Origin: JBBROS01 sp965213845
GTDB taxonomy: Bacteria > Pseudomonadota > Alphaproteobacteria > Acetobacterales > Acetobacteraceae
NCBI GenBank assembly: GCA_965213845.1
Contig: CBDCAI010000014.1
Span: 372,001-436,000, forward strand
DNA: 64,000 nucleotides
Direction of reading: 5' to 3'
This document shows, in pieces, positions 1 through 7,785 of this stretch. Each line of letters begins with the position of its first letter. Positions within the stretch are counted from its first letter, which is position 1. The notes below the pieces were generated by a model. That model did no database searches. It was given only the letters and a program-made list of their open reading frames with translations, and was not told the origin of the DNA. Made by a program: the position numbers and the translations under genes.

Positions 1-796
1 CGGCGGCGGCGGTGGGGGTCGGGGCGCGGCGGTCCGATGCGAGGTCGATCAGCGTGTGGTCGGTCTCGTGCCCCACGGCCGAGATCAGCGGGATGCGGCA
101 CAGGGCGGCGGCGCGGACCACCGCCTCGTCGTTGAAGGCCATCAGGTCCTCCAGGCTGCCGCCGCCGCGGGCAACGATCAGCACGTCGGGGCCGGGGATG
201 GGGCCGCCTGACCCTATCGCGTCGAAGCCCGCGATGGCGGCGGCGATCTTCGCCCCGGCACCCTCGCCCTGCACCGGGACGGGCCAGACCAGGATGGGGC
301 GCGGGAAGCGCCGCGCGATGGTGGTCCGGATATCGTGCAGCACCGCGCCGGCGGCCGAGGTGACGACGCCGACCACGGCCGGCAGCATCGGCAGGTGGCG
401 TTTGCGGGCTGCGTCGAACAAGCCCTCGGCCGCCAGGCGCACGCGCAGCATCTCGATGCGGGCGAGCAGCGCGCCGGCGCCCGCGTACTCCATGCGGTCC
501 ACGACCAGCTGGTAGCTGCTGCGGTCGCCATAGGCGCTGACGCGGCCGGTGGCGATGATCTCGATGCCGTTCTCGGGCACCATGCCGAGCTTGCCGACAC
601 TGGTCTTCCAGACCACGCCCGAGATCTTCCCGCCCTCGTCCTTGAGCGAGAAGTACATGTGCCCCGAGGGGTAGCGCTTGTAGTCGGTGATCTCGCCGCG
701 CACGCGGACGCGGCCGAACGCGCCCTCCAGCGTCCGCTTCACGGCGCCCGATATCTCGCTGACGCTGTATTCCGGAACGTTGGTCGCGGTGTCCAT
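1..796 (-). CDS. xseA: Exodeoxyribonuclease VII large subunit (partial, N-terminal part)
   Basis: The start codon is at 796 and the gene runs off the left edge, so about 265 N-terminal residues are visible. The frame gives the OB-fold entry (VPEYSVSEISGAVKRTLEGA), then HMYFSLKDEGGKISGVVWK, and later the catalytic-domain stretch PLISAVGHETDHTLID, all characteristic of XseA. With XseB it forms the cytoplasmic nuclease that trims single-stranded DNA to oligonucleotides during repair. It is divergent from purD with 47 bases between starts. The C-terminal helical part lies outside the window. Identification is secure; completeness cannot be judged. Confidence 0.93.
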   Translation of the reverse strand, partial: MDTATNVPEYSVSEISGAVKRTLEGAFGRVRVRGEITDYKRYPSGHMYFSLKDEGGKISGVVWKTSVGKLGMVPENGIEIIATGRVSAYGDRSSYQLVVDRMEYAGAGALLARIEMLRVRLAAEGLFDAARKRHLPMLPAVVGVVTSAAGAVLHDIRTTIARRFPRPILVWPVPVQGEGAGAKIAAAIAGFDAIGSGGPIPGPDVLIVARGGGSLEDLMAFNDEAVVRAAALCRIPLISAVGHETDHTLIDLASDRRAPTPTAAA

Positions 797-843
797 GCCG
801 GGAACCTATGCTACAGCGGCGCGCAACTGAAGCGGAGTGCGCG

Positions 844-2097
844 ATGCGGGTTCTGGTGGTGGGGTCTGGCGGCCGGGAGCATGCGTTGGCGTGGGCGCTG
901 TCCGCCTCGCCGCTGCTGACCCGGCTGTGGGTGTCGCCGGGCAACCCGGGAACGGAGGCGATCGCCACCAACGTGAACATCGCGGCCATGCACCTCGACC
1001 GCCTTGTGCAGTTCGCGCGCGACGAGCAGATCGACCTGGTGGTGCCGGGGCCCGAGGCACCGCTGGTGGCGGGCCTGGTGGACGCGATGGCCGAGGCGGG
1101 CATCCGGTGCTGCGGCCCCACGAAGGCGGCGGCGCAGCTGGAGGGCAGCAAGGCCTTCACCAAGGCGCTGTGCGACGATGCTGGCATCCCGACGGCGCGG
1201 TGGGAGCGGTTCGACGACGTTGAGGCCGCGCTGGAGTTCGTGCGGCGGCGGGGCGCGCCGATCGTGGTGAAGGCGGACGGGCTGGCCGGGGGCAAGGGGG
1301 TGGTGGTCGCCGACACGCTGGAAGCGGCGGAGGCGGCGATCCAGGCCATGATGCACGATGCGGCGTTCGGCGTGTCGGGCGCCTCTGTGGTGATCGAGGA
1401 GTGCATGACCGGCGATGAGGTCAGCCTGTTCGCCCTGTGCGACGGGACGGACGCCGTGTTCCTGGGTGCCGCACAGGACCACAAGCGGGTGGGGGACGGC
1501 GACACGGGGCTCAACACCGGCGGCATGGGCGCGTTCTCGCCGGTGCCGGGCTTCGACCCGGGCCCGGCGATGGACGGGTTCATCCGGCCTGCCCTGGCCG
1601 AGATGGCAAGGCGGGGCACGCCGTTCCGCGGCATATTGTTCGCCGGGCTGATGCTGACGCCGGACGGGGCGAAGCTCGTGGAGTACAACGTCCGCTTCGG
1701 CGACCCGGAGTGCCAGGCACTCCTGCCGCGGCTGCGGAGCGACCTGCTGCCGGCCTTCCTGGCCGCCTGCGACGGGGAGCTCGGCCGCTTCGACCTGCGC
1801 TGGCGGGACGAGGCGTGCGTCGCCGTGGTGATGGCGGCCGAGGGCTACCCCGTGGCGCCGCGGACGGGGACGGTGATCGACGGGCTGGAAGCGGCGGCGG
1901 GGGTGCCGGGCGCATTGGTGTTCCAGGCCGGGACCCGGGTCGAGGATGGGCGGCTGCTGGCCGAGGGCGGGCGGGTGCTGACCATCTGCGGCACGGGCGC
2001 CGACCTGGTCGCGGCCCGGCATGCCGCCTATGCCGCGGTCGATCTCGTGAAATGGGACGAGGGTTTCTGCCGCCGCGATATCGGCGGGGCGTCGTAG
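844..2097 (+). CDS. purD: Phosphoribosylamine--glycine ligase
   Basis: 417 residues, the normal size for GAR synthetase, which joins 5-phosphoribosylamine and glycine with ATP in the second step of purine synthesis. Visible motifs: N-terminal VLVVGSGGREHALAW, then GPEAPLVAGL, the ATP-grasp glycine loop GLAGGKGVVV, NTGGMGAFSPVP and the metal/ATP site EYNVRFGDPECQALLPRL. The open frame extends upstream to 808, but conservation begins at MRVLVVGSGG, and GGAG stands about 8 bases before this ATG, so I chose 844. It is not clustered with other pur genes. Cytoplasmic enzyme. Confidence 0.97.
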   Translation: MRVLVVGSGGREHALAWALSASPLLTRLWVSPGNPGTEAIATNVNIAAMHLDRLVQFARDEQIDLVVPGPEAPLVAGLVDAMAEAGIRCCGPTKAAAQLEGSKAFTKALCDDAGIPTARWERFDDVEAALEFVRRRGAPIVVKADGLAGGKGVVVADTLEAAEAAIQAMMHDAAFGVSGASVVIEECMTGDEVSLFALCDGTDAVFLGAAQDHKRVGDGDTGLNTGGMGAFSPVPGFDPGPAMDGFIRPALAEMARRGTPFRGILFAGLMLTPDGAKLVEYNVRFGDPECQALLPRLRSDLLPAFLAACDGELGRFDLRWRDEACVAVVMAAEGYPVAPRTGTVIDGLEAAAGVPGALVFQAGTRVEDGRLLAEGGRVLTICGTGADLVAARHAAYAAVDLVKWDEGFCRRDIGGAS

Positions 2098-2148
2098 TCC
2101 CAGCCCATCACTCTTGCCGCACATGGCGCCATTCGCCACTCTGCCGGC

Positions 2149-3360
2149 ATGAAGAACATCCCGCCCGAGCCCGACACCACGCGCTTCCTGCACGACCTGA
2201 ACGAGCTGCGGGAGATCGGCCGGTTCAAGACGGGGGTACATCGCCCCACCTACACCGTCGAGGACATGCAGAGCCGCCGCTGGCTGATGGACCGGATGCG
2301 GGAGGTGGGGCTCGAACCCACCATGGATGGCGTCGGCAACGTGCTGGGCCGGCATCCCGGTCCCGGCCCGAAGCTGCTGGTGGGCAGCCATATCGAATCG
2401 CAGAACGAGGCCGGGTGGCTGGACGGCGCGCTGGGCGTGGTGGCGGCGGTGGCGTTGGCGCGGGCCGGGCTGCCCGTCGACTGCATCGCGTTCGCCGACG
2501 AGGAGGGGCATTACGGCAGCTTCATCGGGTCCCGCTCGTTCACGGGGCTGCTCGAGGAGGCGGACATCGACGGGGCCGCGAACAAGTATCACGGCCTGCC
2601 GTTGCGGGACGCGCTGGCCGGGGCGGGGCTGGCCGGGCTGCCGCGGCTGCAGATCGAGCCCGGGCGCTACAAGGGCTTCCTCGAGATGCACATCGAGCAG
2701 GGCACGACGCTGGAGAAGGCGGGGCAGTCCGTGGGCGTCGTCACCGGCATCGTCGCGATCTACCAGTATCGCATCCTGTTCGAGGGGCAGCAGGACCATG
2801 CCGGGGGCACGACGATGGCGGAACGCAAGGACGCGGGTCTCGCGGCGGTGCGGCTGCTGGCGTGGCTCGACCGGGAGTTCCCGCTGCACTGCGGCCCCCG
2901 CACGGTCTGGACCACGGGGCGGATCGCGGTTGAGCCGGGGGCCGGCTCGATCATTCCGGGCTCGGCGGAGGTGCTGTTCCAGATCCGGGATATCGGGATC
3001 GATGTATTGGAACGTCTGGACGCGTTGCTGCGGCGCGGGGTCCAGGAGATGAACCGGACGGACCGCTGCACGGCGACGCTGCAGGTCATGAGCCAATCGA
3101 AACCGGCAGCCTGCGATCCGGCCCTGCAGGATGCGCTGGCGGCGGCGGCCGAGGAGCTTGCCCCGGGCGCCTGGCAGCGCCTGCCGAGCGGGGCGGGCCA
3201 CGACGCCCAGTATATGGCGCGTCAGGTCCCGTCGGCGATGCTGTTCGTGCAATCGATCGGCGGGATCAGCCATCACTGGGCCGAAAACACCGCGCCGAAA
3301 GACCTTGAGATGGGCCTGCGGGTCCTGGTCGAGGGCGCGCGTCGCTTCCTCGAAGTCTGA
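2149..3360 (+). CDS. M20-family Zn-dependent amidohydrolase (N-carbamoyl amino acid hydrolase / allantoate amidohydrolase type)
   Basis: 403 residues, typical of the subfamily that holds hydantoinase-type N-carbamoyl-L-amino acid hydrolases, allantoate amidohydrolases and beta-ureidopropionases. Metal-site signatures are present in order: VGSHIESQNEAGWLDGALG, FADEEGHYGSFIGSR, EMHIEQGTTLE, and near the C-terminus PSGAGHDAQYMA and ISHHWAEN. The first reads SHIE rather than the common SHLD. It starts 51 bases after purD on the same strand and may be co-transcribed. A second family member lies at 52743-53993; the two are clearly different sequences. The precise substrate cannot be read from sequence. 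Cytoplasmic: no signal peptide. Confidence 0.85.
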   Translation: MKNIPPEPDTTRFLHDLNELREIGRFKTGVHRPTYTVEDMQSRRWLMDRMREVGLEPTMDGVGNVLGRHPGPGPKLLVGSHIESQNEAGWLDGALGVVAAVALARAGLPVDCIAFADEEGHYGSFIGSRSFTGLLEEADIDGAANKYHGLPLRDALAGAGLAGLPRLQIEPGRYKGFLEMHIEQGTTLEKAGQSVGVVTGIVAIYQYRILFEGQQDHAGGTTMAERKDAGLAAVRLLAWLDREFPLHCGPRTVWTTGRIAVEPGAGSIIPGSAEVLFQIRDIGIDVLERLDALLRRGVQEMNRTDRCTATLQVMSQSKPAACDPALQDALAAAAEELAPGAWQRLPSGAGHDAQYMARQVPSAMLFVQSIGGISHHWAENTAPKDLEMGLRVLVEGARRFLEV

Positions 3361-3369
3361 AGCGCAGGC

Positions 3370-3395
3370 GGCTGGCCCGGTCGCCCGGGCCAGCC
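3370..3395. terminator. Bidirectional intrinsic terminator between convergent genes
   Basis: A perfect 10-bp inverted repeat (GGCTGGCCCG / CGGGCCAGCC) with a 6-base loop sits exactly between the stop of the M20 hydrolase and the stop of the leftward small secreted protein. There is no strong T tract, so efficiency is uncertain. Confidence 0.6.
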
Positions 3396-3401
3396 ATCCA
3401 C

Positions 3402-3659
3402 TCAGTTGGTGCGCATGCCGGTGTTGGTCGGCTGCGTGGTCGTCGTCGTGTTCTGCTGGGCGGCCTGGGCCCGCGCCTGCTTGTTGGCCTCGTGGTGCCC
3501 CACGGCACAACCGGCCGCCGCGCCCAGCACGCCATGATGCCCGGCAACGTGTCCGGCCACACCGCCCACCGCCGCCCCGCTGAGGCAACCCGCCGCCTGC
3601 GCGGGAGCCGAGGCCACGCCCAGGGCGCAAACTGCCGCCAAAGCCAACATAGCCTTCAT
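3402..3659 (-). CDS. Small secreted glycine-zipper-like protein
   Basis: 85 residues. A signal peptide (MKAMLALAAVCALGVASAPAQA) is followed by a Gly/Ala/His-rich stretch GGVAGHVAGHHGVLGAAAG that resembles glycine-zipper segments of small envelope proteins, and a polar T/Q/N-rich tail. The ATG at 3659 is chosen over an upstream start because GGAGGA lies just before it and residues before it are not signal-like. The stop codon of the upstream gene (TAA, 3661-3663) lies within this ribosome-binding region, so translation is probably coupled. Last gene of the leftward operon 4336-3402. Envelope role is inference; function unknown. Confidence 0.7.
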   Translation of the reverse strand: MKAMLALAAVCALGVASAPAQAAGCLSGAAVGGVAGHVAGHHGVLGAAAGCAVGHHEANKQARAQAAQQNTTTTTQPTNTGMRTN

Positions 3660-3660
3660 G

Positions 3661-4098
3661 TTATCCTCCAAGAGACGCACCGCGGTCCGCATGGTGCACC
3701 AGGGTCAAACGCGGGCCGGGCGGAACGGCCATCTCAAAATTTCGTGAGGCCGGCACTGCTGGCCTGGTCCGGACGGGGCGGACCGGGGGCAGGCTCTCCA
3801 ACGCCTGCAGCATGCTGGCGAAGCGGCCGAGGTCGGCGCCGGTGCCGCAGTGCCAGACGACGATCTCCGCCCCGTCCCGCAGCACCCCCCAGCTGGCCCA
3901 GTCGCTGGACGGGGGATAGATCAGCACGTAGGCGCCCTCCTCCGGCTCGCCATCCGACGTTCCGTCCTCCAGCAGGGTTCGGCGATAGCCATGGGCGTCG
4001 GCCCGCCGGACCCAGCAGGCGAGGGCGATCAGATCGTGGCTGCGAAAGCCGGGGCGGGGCGCTGGCGGGGCGGAGTGGACGAGGGTGAGGACGTTCAC
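3661..4098 (-). CDS. Hypothetical protein, middle gene of small operon
   Basis: 145 residues from a GTG start (VNVLTLVHSAPPAPRPGF). I recognise no family. The middle is rich in aromatic residues and reads as a folded soluble domain (GAYVLIYPPSSDWASWG, EIVVWHCGTGADLGRFASML); there is no signal peptide or membrane segment. The GTG begins 4 bases after the TAA of the upstream small membrane protein, and its own stop is merged with the Shine-Dalgarno of the next gene, so the three genes must be one transcript. Expression is probably driven from the divergent promoter region that carries the Crp/Fnr-type palindrome. Confidence 0.6.
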   Translation of the reverse strand: MNVLTLVHSAPPAPRPGFRSHDLIALACWVRRADAHGYRRTLLEDGTSDGEPEEGAYVLIYPPSSDWASWGVLRDGAEIVVWHCGTGADLGRFASMLQALESLPPVRPVRTRPAVPASRNFEMAVPPGPRLTLVHHADRGASLGG

Positions 4099-4102
4099 GG
4101 CC

Positions 4103-4336
4103 TTACACCCCCGCCGATGGCGCGAGCCGGCCGGCCAGGGCGGCCAGGACACCGAACGTCGCGGCCGCGACCAGCACCAGCAGCACGAACCCTGCCGGGC
4201 CCGACACCCGGGCCTGCCACCATGCTGCGGCCGCGCGCTCCCCGGTGCGATCCCTGACGCCATCCCTGATGCCGTCCCGGGTGCCATCCCGATTTGCACT
4301 GCCTGCCATCCGCCATGAGTCGTGGGAACCGTTCAT
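4103..4336 (-). CDS. Small single-pass membrane protein
   Basis: 77 residues from ATG 4336 (MNGSHDSWRMAGSANRDG), preceded by GGAGGGCGAC. A start 12 bases earlier (4348) is in frame but has a poorer ribosome site. The N-terminal half is hydrophilic and contains a short repeat, RDGTRDGIRDGVRD, encoded by imperfect 12-base tandem units at 4249-4296. A single hydrophobic helix follows (VSGPAGFVLLVLVAAATFGV) before a short tail. First gene of the leftward operon. No family recognised; membrane location is inferred from the helix. Confidence 0.6.
   Translation of the reverse strand: MNGSHDSWRMAGSANRDGTRDGIRDGVRDRTGERAAAAWWQARVSGPAGFVLLVLVAAATFGVLAALAGRLAPSAGV
4249..4296. repeat. 12-bp tandem repeat inside small membrane protein gene
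   Basis: Four imperfect 12-base units in a row (consensus close to CATCCCTGATGC) that encode a repeated RDG-x peptide on the minus strand. The period is a multiple of three, so copy-number changes would keep the frame. Confidence 0.6.
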
Positions 4337-4398
4337 GTCGCCCTCCATCCGGCGAACCCCGCCGTCCCTGCAGTCTGGACGGGCTGGACCGGGCGGCT

Positions 4399-4414
4399 TG
4401 TGACGCACGTCACA
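4399..4414. promoter_or_regulatory. Crp/Fnr-family operator (TGTGACG-CA-CGTCACA)
   Basis: A 16-base site with two perfect 7-base inverted arms and a 2-base centre. It matches the TGTGA-N6-TCACA pattern of CRP-type sites. It lies 62 bases before the leftward operon start (4336) and 106 bases before the Crp/Fnr regulator start (4521), where a shared autoregulatory operator would be expected. The regulator's recognition helix (TRERVNKQ) keeps the Arg-Glu pair that reads GTGA half-sites in CRP. Confidence 0.7.
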
Positions 4415-4455
4415 CCGGGCGCACTTTCGTACGGCGGAACGCGGGTGCAGGATGC

Positions 4456-4482
4456 ATCCTGATGTTTCCTGATGTTTCCTGG
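4456..4482. repeat. Short direct repeat (CTGATGTTTC x2) upstream of Crp/Fnr gene
   Basis: The 11-base unit CCTGATGTTTC occurs twice head-to-tail, between the palindrome and the regulator start, followed by a G tract. It could be a promoter-region tandem duplication; no function can be assigned. Confidence 0.5.
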
Positions 4483-4520
4483 GGGGGGGCGCGCCGGATG
4501 GGCAGGGCAGGGAGGGTGCG

Positions 4521-5219
4521 ATGGCGCTGCTGACGCGGGCGGCCAGGCGGGACGTTCTGGCGGCGACCGACCTGTTCGCCGGGTTGGGCCGCGACGACCT
4601 GGACGCGCTGGCGCTCCTCGCGGGGGAGCGCCGGGCGGCGCGCGACACGCTGGTCGTGCGCCGGGGCGAGCTCGACTGCAGCCTGATGGTGCTGGTCAGC
4701 GGCCGCCTGCGGGTCAGCGCCGTCTCGCCCGAGGGGCGGGAGGTGACGCTGCGGCTGATGGAGGCCGGGACGTTCATCGGCGAGATCGCGCTGCTGGACG
4801 GCCGGGCGCGCAGCGCCGACGTCTCGGCGATGCTGGACAGCGTGCTGCTGGTGGTGGAACGCGCCACGTTCCTGCAGTTCCTGACGCCGCGGCCCGAGTT
4901 GATGCTGCGCCTGATGTCCATCCTGTGCGAACGCCTGCGCCGCAGCAGCGCGGCGTTCGAGGACGTGGCGCTGTCGTCGTTGTCGTCGCGCCTGGCCAAG
5001 CTGCTGCTGGACCTCGCCTCCCAGCACGGCAGGCCGGTGCCGGACGGGGTGCGGATCCGCCTGAAGCTGTCGCAGAAGGAGCTGAGCGCGCAGGTCGCGG
5101 CCACGCGGGAACGGGTGAACAAGCAGCTGCGGCAATGGCACGAGCAGGGCGTGCTGGGCGAGGCCGAGGGCGACATGGTGGTGCGCCGGCCCGAGACGCT
5201 GCGGGCGCTGATCGGCTGA
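4521..5219 (+). CDS. Crp/Fnr family transcriptional regulator
   Basis: 232 residues. An N-terminal cyclic-nucleotide-binding-like beta barrel (about 15-130; GTFIGEIALLDGRARSADV is the phosphate-binding-cassette region), a long dimer helix and a C-terminal winged helix (about 160-225; LSQKELSAQVAATRERVNKQ). It lacks the N-terminal cysteine cluster of oxygen-sensing FNR: the only cysteines are in LDCSL and ILCER. It is therefore more likely to bind a small ligand than a 4Fe-4S cluster. It is divergent from the small-gene operon and has a matching palindrome at 4399-4414, which suggests autoregulation. The substrate-binding protein and transporter that follow could also be targets. Confidence 0.9.
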   Translation: MALLTRAARRDVLAATDLFAGLGRDDLDALALLAGERRAARDTLVVRRGELDCSLMVLVSGRLRVSAVSPEGREVTLRLMEAGTFIGEIALLDGRARSADVSAMLDSVLLVVERATFLQFLTPRPELMLRLMSILCERLRRSSAAFEDVALSSLSSRLAKLLLDLASQHGRPVPDGVRIRLKLSQKELSAQVAATRERVNKQLRQWHEQGVLGEAEGDMVVRRPETLRALIG

Positions 5220-5221
5220 GG

Positions 5222-5237
5222 CCGCCCTTCCGGGCGG
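5222..5237 (+). terminator. Possible weak terminator after Crp/Fnr gene
   Basis: A CCGCCC-TTCC-GGGCGG hairpin directly after the stop codon. Only a short T run follows (GTTTG), so this may be partial attenuation and not full termination before the next gene. Confidence 0.4.
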
Positions 5238-5303
5238 GGCGCGTTTGACCGTCCGCCCCCGGGCTGGTTCATTGTCCCACAAAGAAACGTCCTGGAAACC
5301 GAA

Positions 5304-6107
5304 ATGTCCCGCTCTCTGCCCCGCATCGCCGCGCTGATCCTGCCGCTGCTGGCCTGCGCCATGCCGGCCGCCCACGCCGACGAGATCCACGTCGTCAGCT
5401 CCGGCGGCTTTGCCGAGGCCTACAAGGAGCTCGCGCCGCAGTTCGAGCGGGCGACGGGGCACACGCTGGTGGCGGCCTGGGGCCCCTCGATGGGCACCAC
5501 GACGGACGCGGTGCCGCAGCGCCTGGCCCGGCACGAGCCGATCGACCTCGTCATCATGGTGGGCTACGCGCTGGGCAAGCTGGTGGACCAGGGCGTCATC
5601 GGCGCCAAGGACCACGTGGACCTCGCCAATTCCGTCATCGGCGTCGTCGTGAAGCAGGGGGCGCCGCACCCCGACGTGTCCACGGTCGAGTCGCTGAAGC
5701 AGGCGCTGCTGGCGGCCCGGTCGATCGCCTATTCCGACAGCGCCAGCGGGGTCTACATCCAGAACGAGATGTTCAAGAAGATGGGAATCGCGGAGCAGAT
5801 GAAGGGCAAGGCGCGGATGATCCCGGCCGAGCCGGTGGGCGGCGTCGTGGCCCGGGGCGACGCCGAGATCGGATTCCAGCAGATCAGCGAGCTGAAGCCG
5901 ATCAAGGGCATCGACCTCGTGGGTCCGCTGCCGGCGGGGGTTCAGCAGATGACGGTGTTCTCGGGCGGCGTGCTGGAGAACGCGCCGCACAAGGCCGCGG
6001 CCCAGGCGCTGCTGCAGTTCCTGTCGGCCCCTGCGGCGGCCGACGCGGTGCGGCGCAGCGGGATGGACCCGATCGCGGCCCCGCCACGCGCCGCGGCGGG
6101 GGGCTGA
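5304..6107 (+). CDS. Periplasmic substrate-binding protein, ModA-like fold
   Basis: 267 residues with a signal peptide ending near AHA-DEI (about residue 25) and a type II periplasmic-binding fold of the ModA/sulfate group (EIHVVSSGGFAEAYKELAPQFERATGH; later SIAYSDSASGVYIQNEMFKKMGI). No ABC permease or ATPase is adjacent. The gene is instead followed 4 bases later by a proton-symporter-type transporter. Members of this group often bind oxyanions or carboxylates, but the ligand here cannot be read. A molybdate role would fit the Mo-cofactor genes 2 kb away but is speculative. Confidence 0.8.
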   Translation: MSRSLPRIAALILPLLACAMPAAHADEIHVVSSGGFAEAYKELAPQFERATGHTLVAAWGPSMGTTTDAVPQRLARHEPIDLVIMVGYALGKLVDQGVIGAKDHVDLANSVIGVVVKQGAPHPDVSTVESLKQALLAARSIAYSDSASGVYIQNEMFKKMGIAEQMKGKARMIPAEPVGGVVARGDAEIGFQQISELKPIKGIDLVGPLPAGVQQMTVFSGGVLENAPHKAAAQALLQFLSAPAAADAVRRSGMDPIAAPPRAAAGG

Positions 6108-6111
6108 TCCG

Positions 6112-7401
6112 ATGACGGTCCTGACTCCGGCGGAACGGCAGAAGAAGATCGGCGACGTGCTGCGCGTCGCCAGCGGCAACTTCCTCGAACAATACGATTT
6201 CTTCGTCTTCGGCTACTACGCCGTCTATATCGGCCGGGCGTTCTTCCCGACCAACGACCCCGTCGCGTCGCTGATGCTGTCCTTCGCCACCTTCGGCGTG
6301 GGCTTCCTGATGCGCCCGCTGGGGGCCATCTTCCTGGGCGCCTACCTGGACCGGCACGGCCGGCGCCTCGGCCTGATCCTGACCTTGGGCATGATGGCGG
6401 TGGGCACGCTCACCATCGCGGTCACGCCCAGCTATGCCCAGATCGGCATCGCGGCGCCGATCATCGTGGTGGTCGGGCGGCTGCTGCAAGGGTTCTCGGC
6501 CGGGGTGGAGCTGGGCGGCGTCTCGGTGTACCTCGCCGAGATCGCGACGCCCGGCAACCGCGGCTTCTACACGTCGTGGCAGTCGGGCAGCCAGCAGGTG
6601 GCGGTCATCATCGCGGCGTCGATCGGCGTCGGGCTCAGCTCGCAGCTGTCGCCGGCCGAGATGGGGTCCTGGGGGTGGCGCGTCCCGCTGCTGATCGGGT
6701 GCGCGATCATCCCGTTGATCTTCTGGCTGCGGCGCTCGCTGACGGAGACGGACGCCTTTCACAAGATGGAGAAGCCGCGCAGCGCCGGGGAGGTGTTCCG
6801 CATCATCGGGCAGAACTGGACCCTGGTGCTGATCGGCATGGCGCTGTCGATCCTGACGACGACGACCTTCTACCTCATCACGGCCTACACGCCGACCTTC
6901 GGGCGGGAGGCGCTGAAGCTCGACGCCACGGGCGTGCTGCTGGTGACGCTGGCGGTCGGGTTCGCGAACCTGGTGTGGCTGGTGGTCGGCGGCGCGATCT
7001 CGGACCGGATCGGGCGCTACCCGCTGCTGCTGATCATCCCGGTGCTGGCGATCGTCACGTCGTATCCGATCATGCTGTGGCTGGTGGCGGCGCCGAGCTT
7101 CGGCAAGCTGCTGACGGTGGTGATGCTGTTCTCCAGCTACTTCGGCCTGTACAACGGCGCGATGATTCCGTTGCTGGCGGAGATCATGCCGCCGCAGGTC
7201 CGCACTGCCGGGTTCAGCCTGGCGTTCAGCCTGGCGACGGCGCTGTTCGGCGGCTTCACGCCGCTGATGTCGACCTACCTAATCGAGTTCACGGGCAACA
7301 AGGCGTCGCCGGCGCTGTGGCTGTCGTTCGCGGCGGCGATCAGTCTGGCAGGCGCGCTGCTGTCGCGCCGGCTCGTCGTGCAGTCCTCGATGGAGCGCTG
7401 A
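6112..7401 (+). CDS. MFS transporter, metabolite:H+ symporter family (citrate/tricarballylate type)
   Basis: 429 residues, 12 predicted membrane helices. N-terminal GNFLEQYDFFVFGYYA and the family loop signature DRHGRRLGLILTLGMMA are typical of the MHS subfamily, closest in my reading to CitA/TcuC-type citrate and tricarballylate symporters (LLQGFSAGVELGGVSVYLAE). It takes up a small carboxylate with protons across the inner membrane. It begins 4 bases after the binding-protein stop, so the two form an operon. Pairing a soluble binding protein with an MFS carrier is unusual, since such proteins normally serve ABC or TRAP systems. Confidence 0.85.
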   Translation: MTVLTPAERQKKIGDVLRVASGNFLEQYDFFVFGYYAVYIGRAFFPTNDPVASLMLSFATFGVGFLMRPLGAIFLGAYLDRHGRRLGLILTLGMMAVGTLTIAVTPSYAQIGIAAPIIVVVGRLLQGFSAGVELGGVSVYLAEIATPGNRGFYTSWQSGSQQVAVIIAASIGVGLSSQLSPAEMGSWGWRVPLLIGCAIIPLIFWLRRSLTETDAFHKMEKPRSAGEVFRIIGQNWTLVLIGMALSILTTTTFYLITAYTPTFGREALKLDATGVLLVTLAVGFANLVWLVVGGAISDRIGRYPLLLIIPVLAIVTSYPIMLWLVAAPSFGKLLTVVMLFSSYFGLYNGAMIPLLAEIMPPQVRTAGFSLAFSLATALFGGFTPLMSTYLIEFTGNKASPALWLSFAAAISLAGALLSRRLVVQSSMER

Positions 7402-7414
7402 ACCGGCTGCGCGG

Positions 7415-7785
7415 TCAGGCCCGCCGCCGCGCGAGCCCGGCCGCCAGCAGGGCGGCGCCCCGCACCATGGCGGACGCCGGCTCCGGCACGTCCTGCACGT
7501 CGGTCACGGTGATGATGAACGGGATGAGCAGCGGCTCGGTCATGAACGGCTGACCCGGGTCGGAGTCCACGACCGCGACCACGCCCGGCACGATGGCGGC
7601 GAAGGAGAGGCCGTCGGCGTTGGCGGCATACAGCGAGTTGTCGTCGTCAGACGCGGAAGCCGGGCATATGCGTGTCGCATCGGCACCAGTCCATTGCGGC
7701 GCTCGTCGTTGAACGCCAAGCTGCCTGCTTGCGCCCAAGGTGGAAATTTCGCCAGCGGGATCGGTTTCGGCGTCGTGACGACGGT
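7415..7785 (-). pseudogene. Degraded PEP-CTERM protein (3' remnant)
   Basis: The minus strand ends with a clear PEP-CTERM tail (VPEPASAMVRGAALLAAG followed by LARRRA) preceded by secreted-protein-like sequence (DDDNSLYAANADGLSF). No proper start or signal peptide precedes it in that frame. A second frame just upstream carries plausible coding sequence (KFPPWAQAGSLAFNDERRNG), which suggests one frameshift near 7650-7680. The remainder of the gene is missing, and mobA begins immediately upstream. I call it a pseudogene; a very short expressed ORF from an internal ATG is the alternative. Confidence 0.55.

Noticed and set aside
811..3630. A long open frame on the minus strand across purD and the M20 gene
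   Set aside because: It is antisense to two well-supported genes, has no recognisable domain and is rich in Arg/Pro/His, as expected from 70% GC DNA lacking stop codons by chance.
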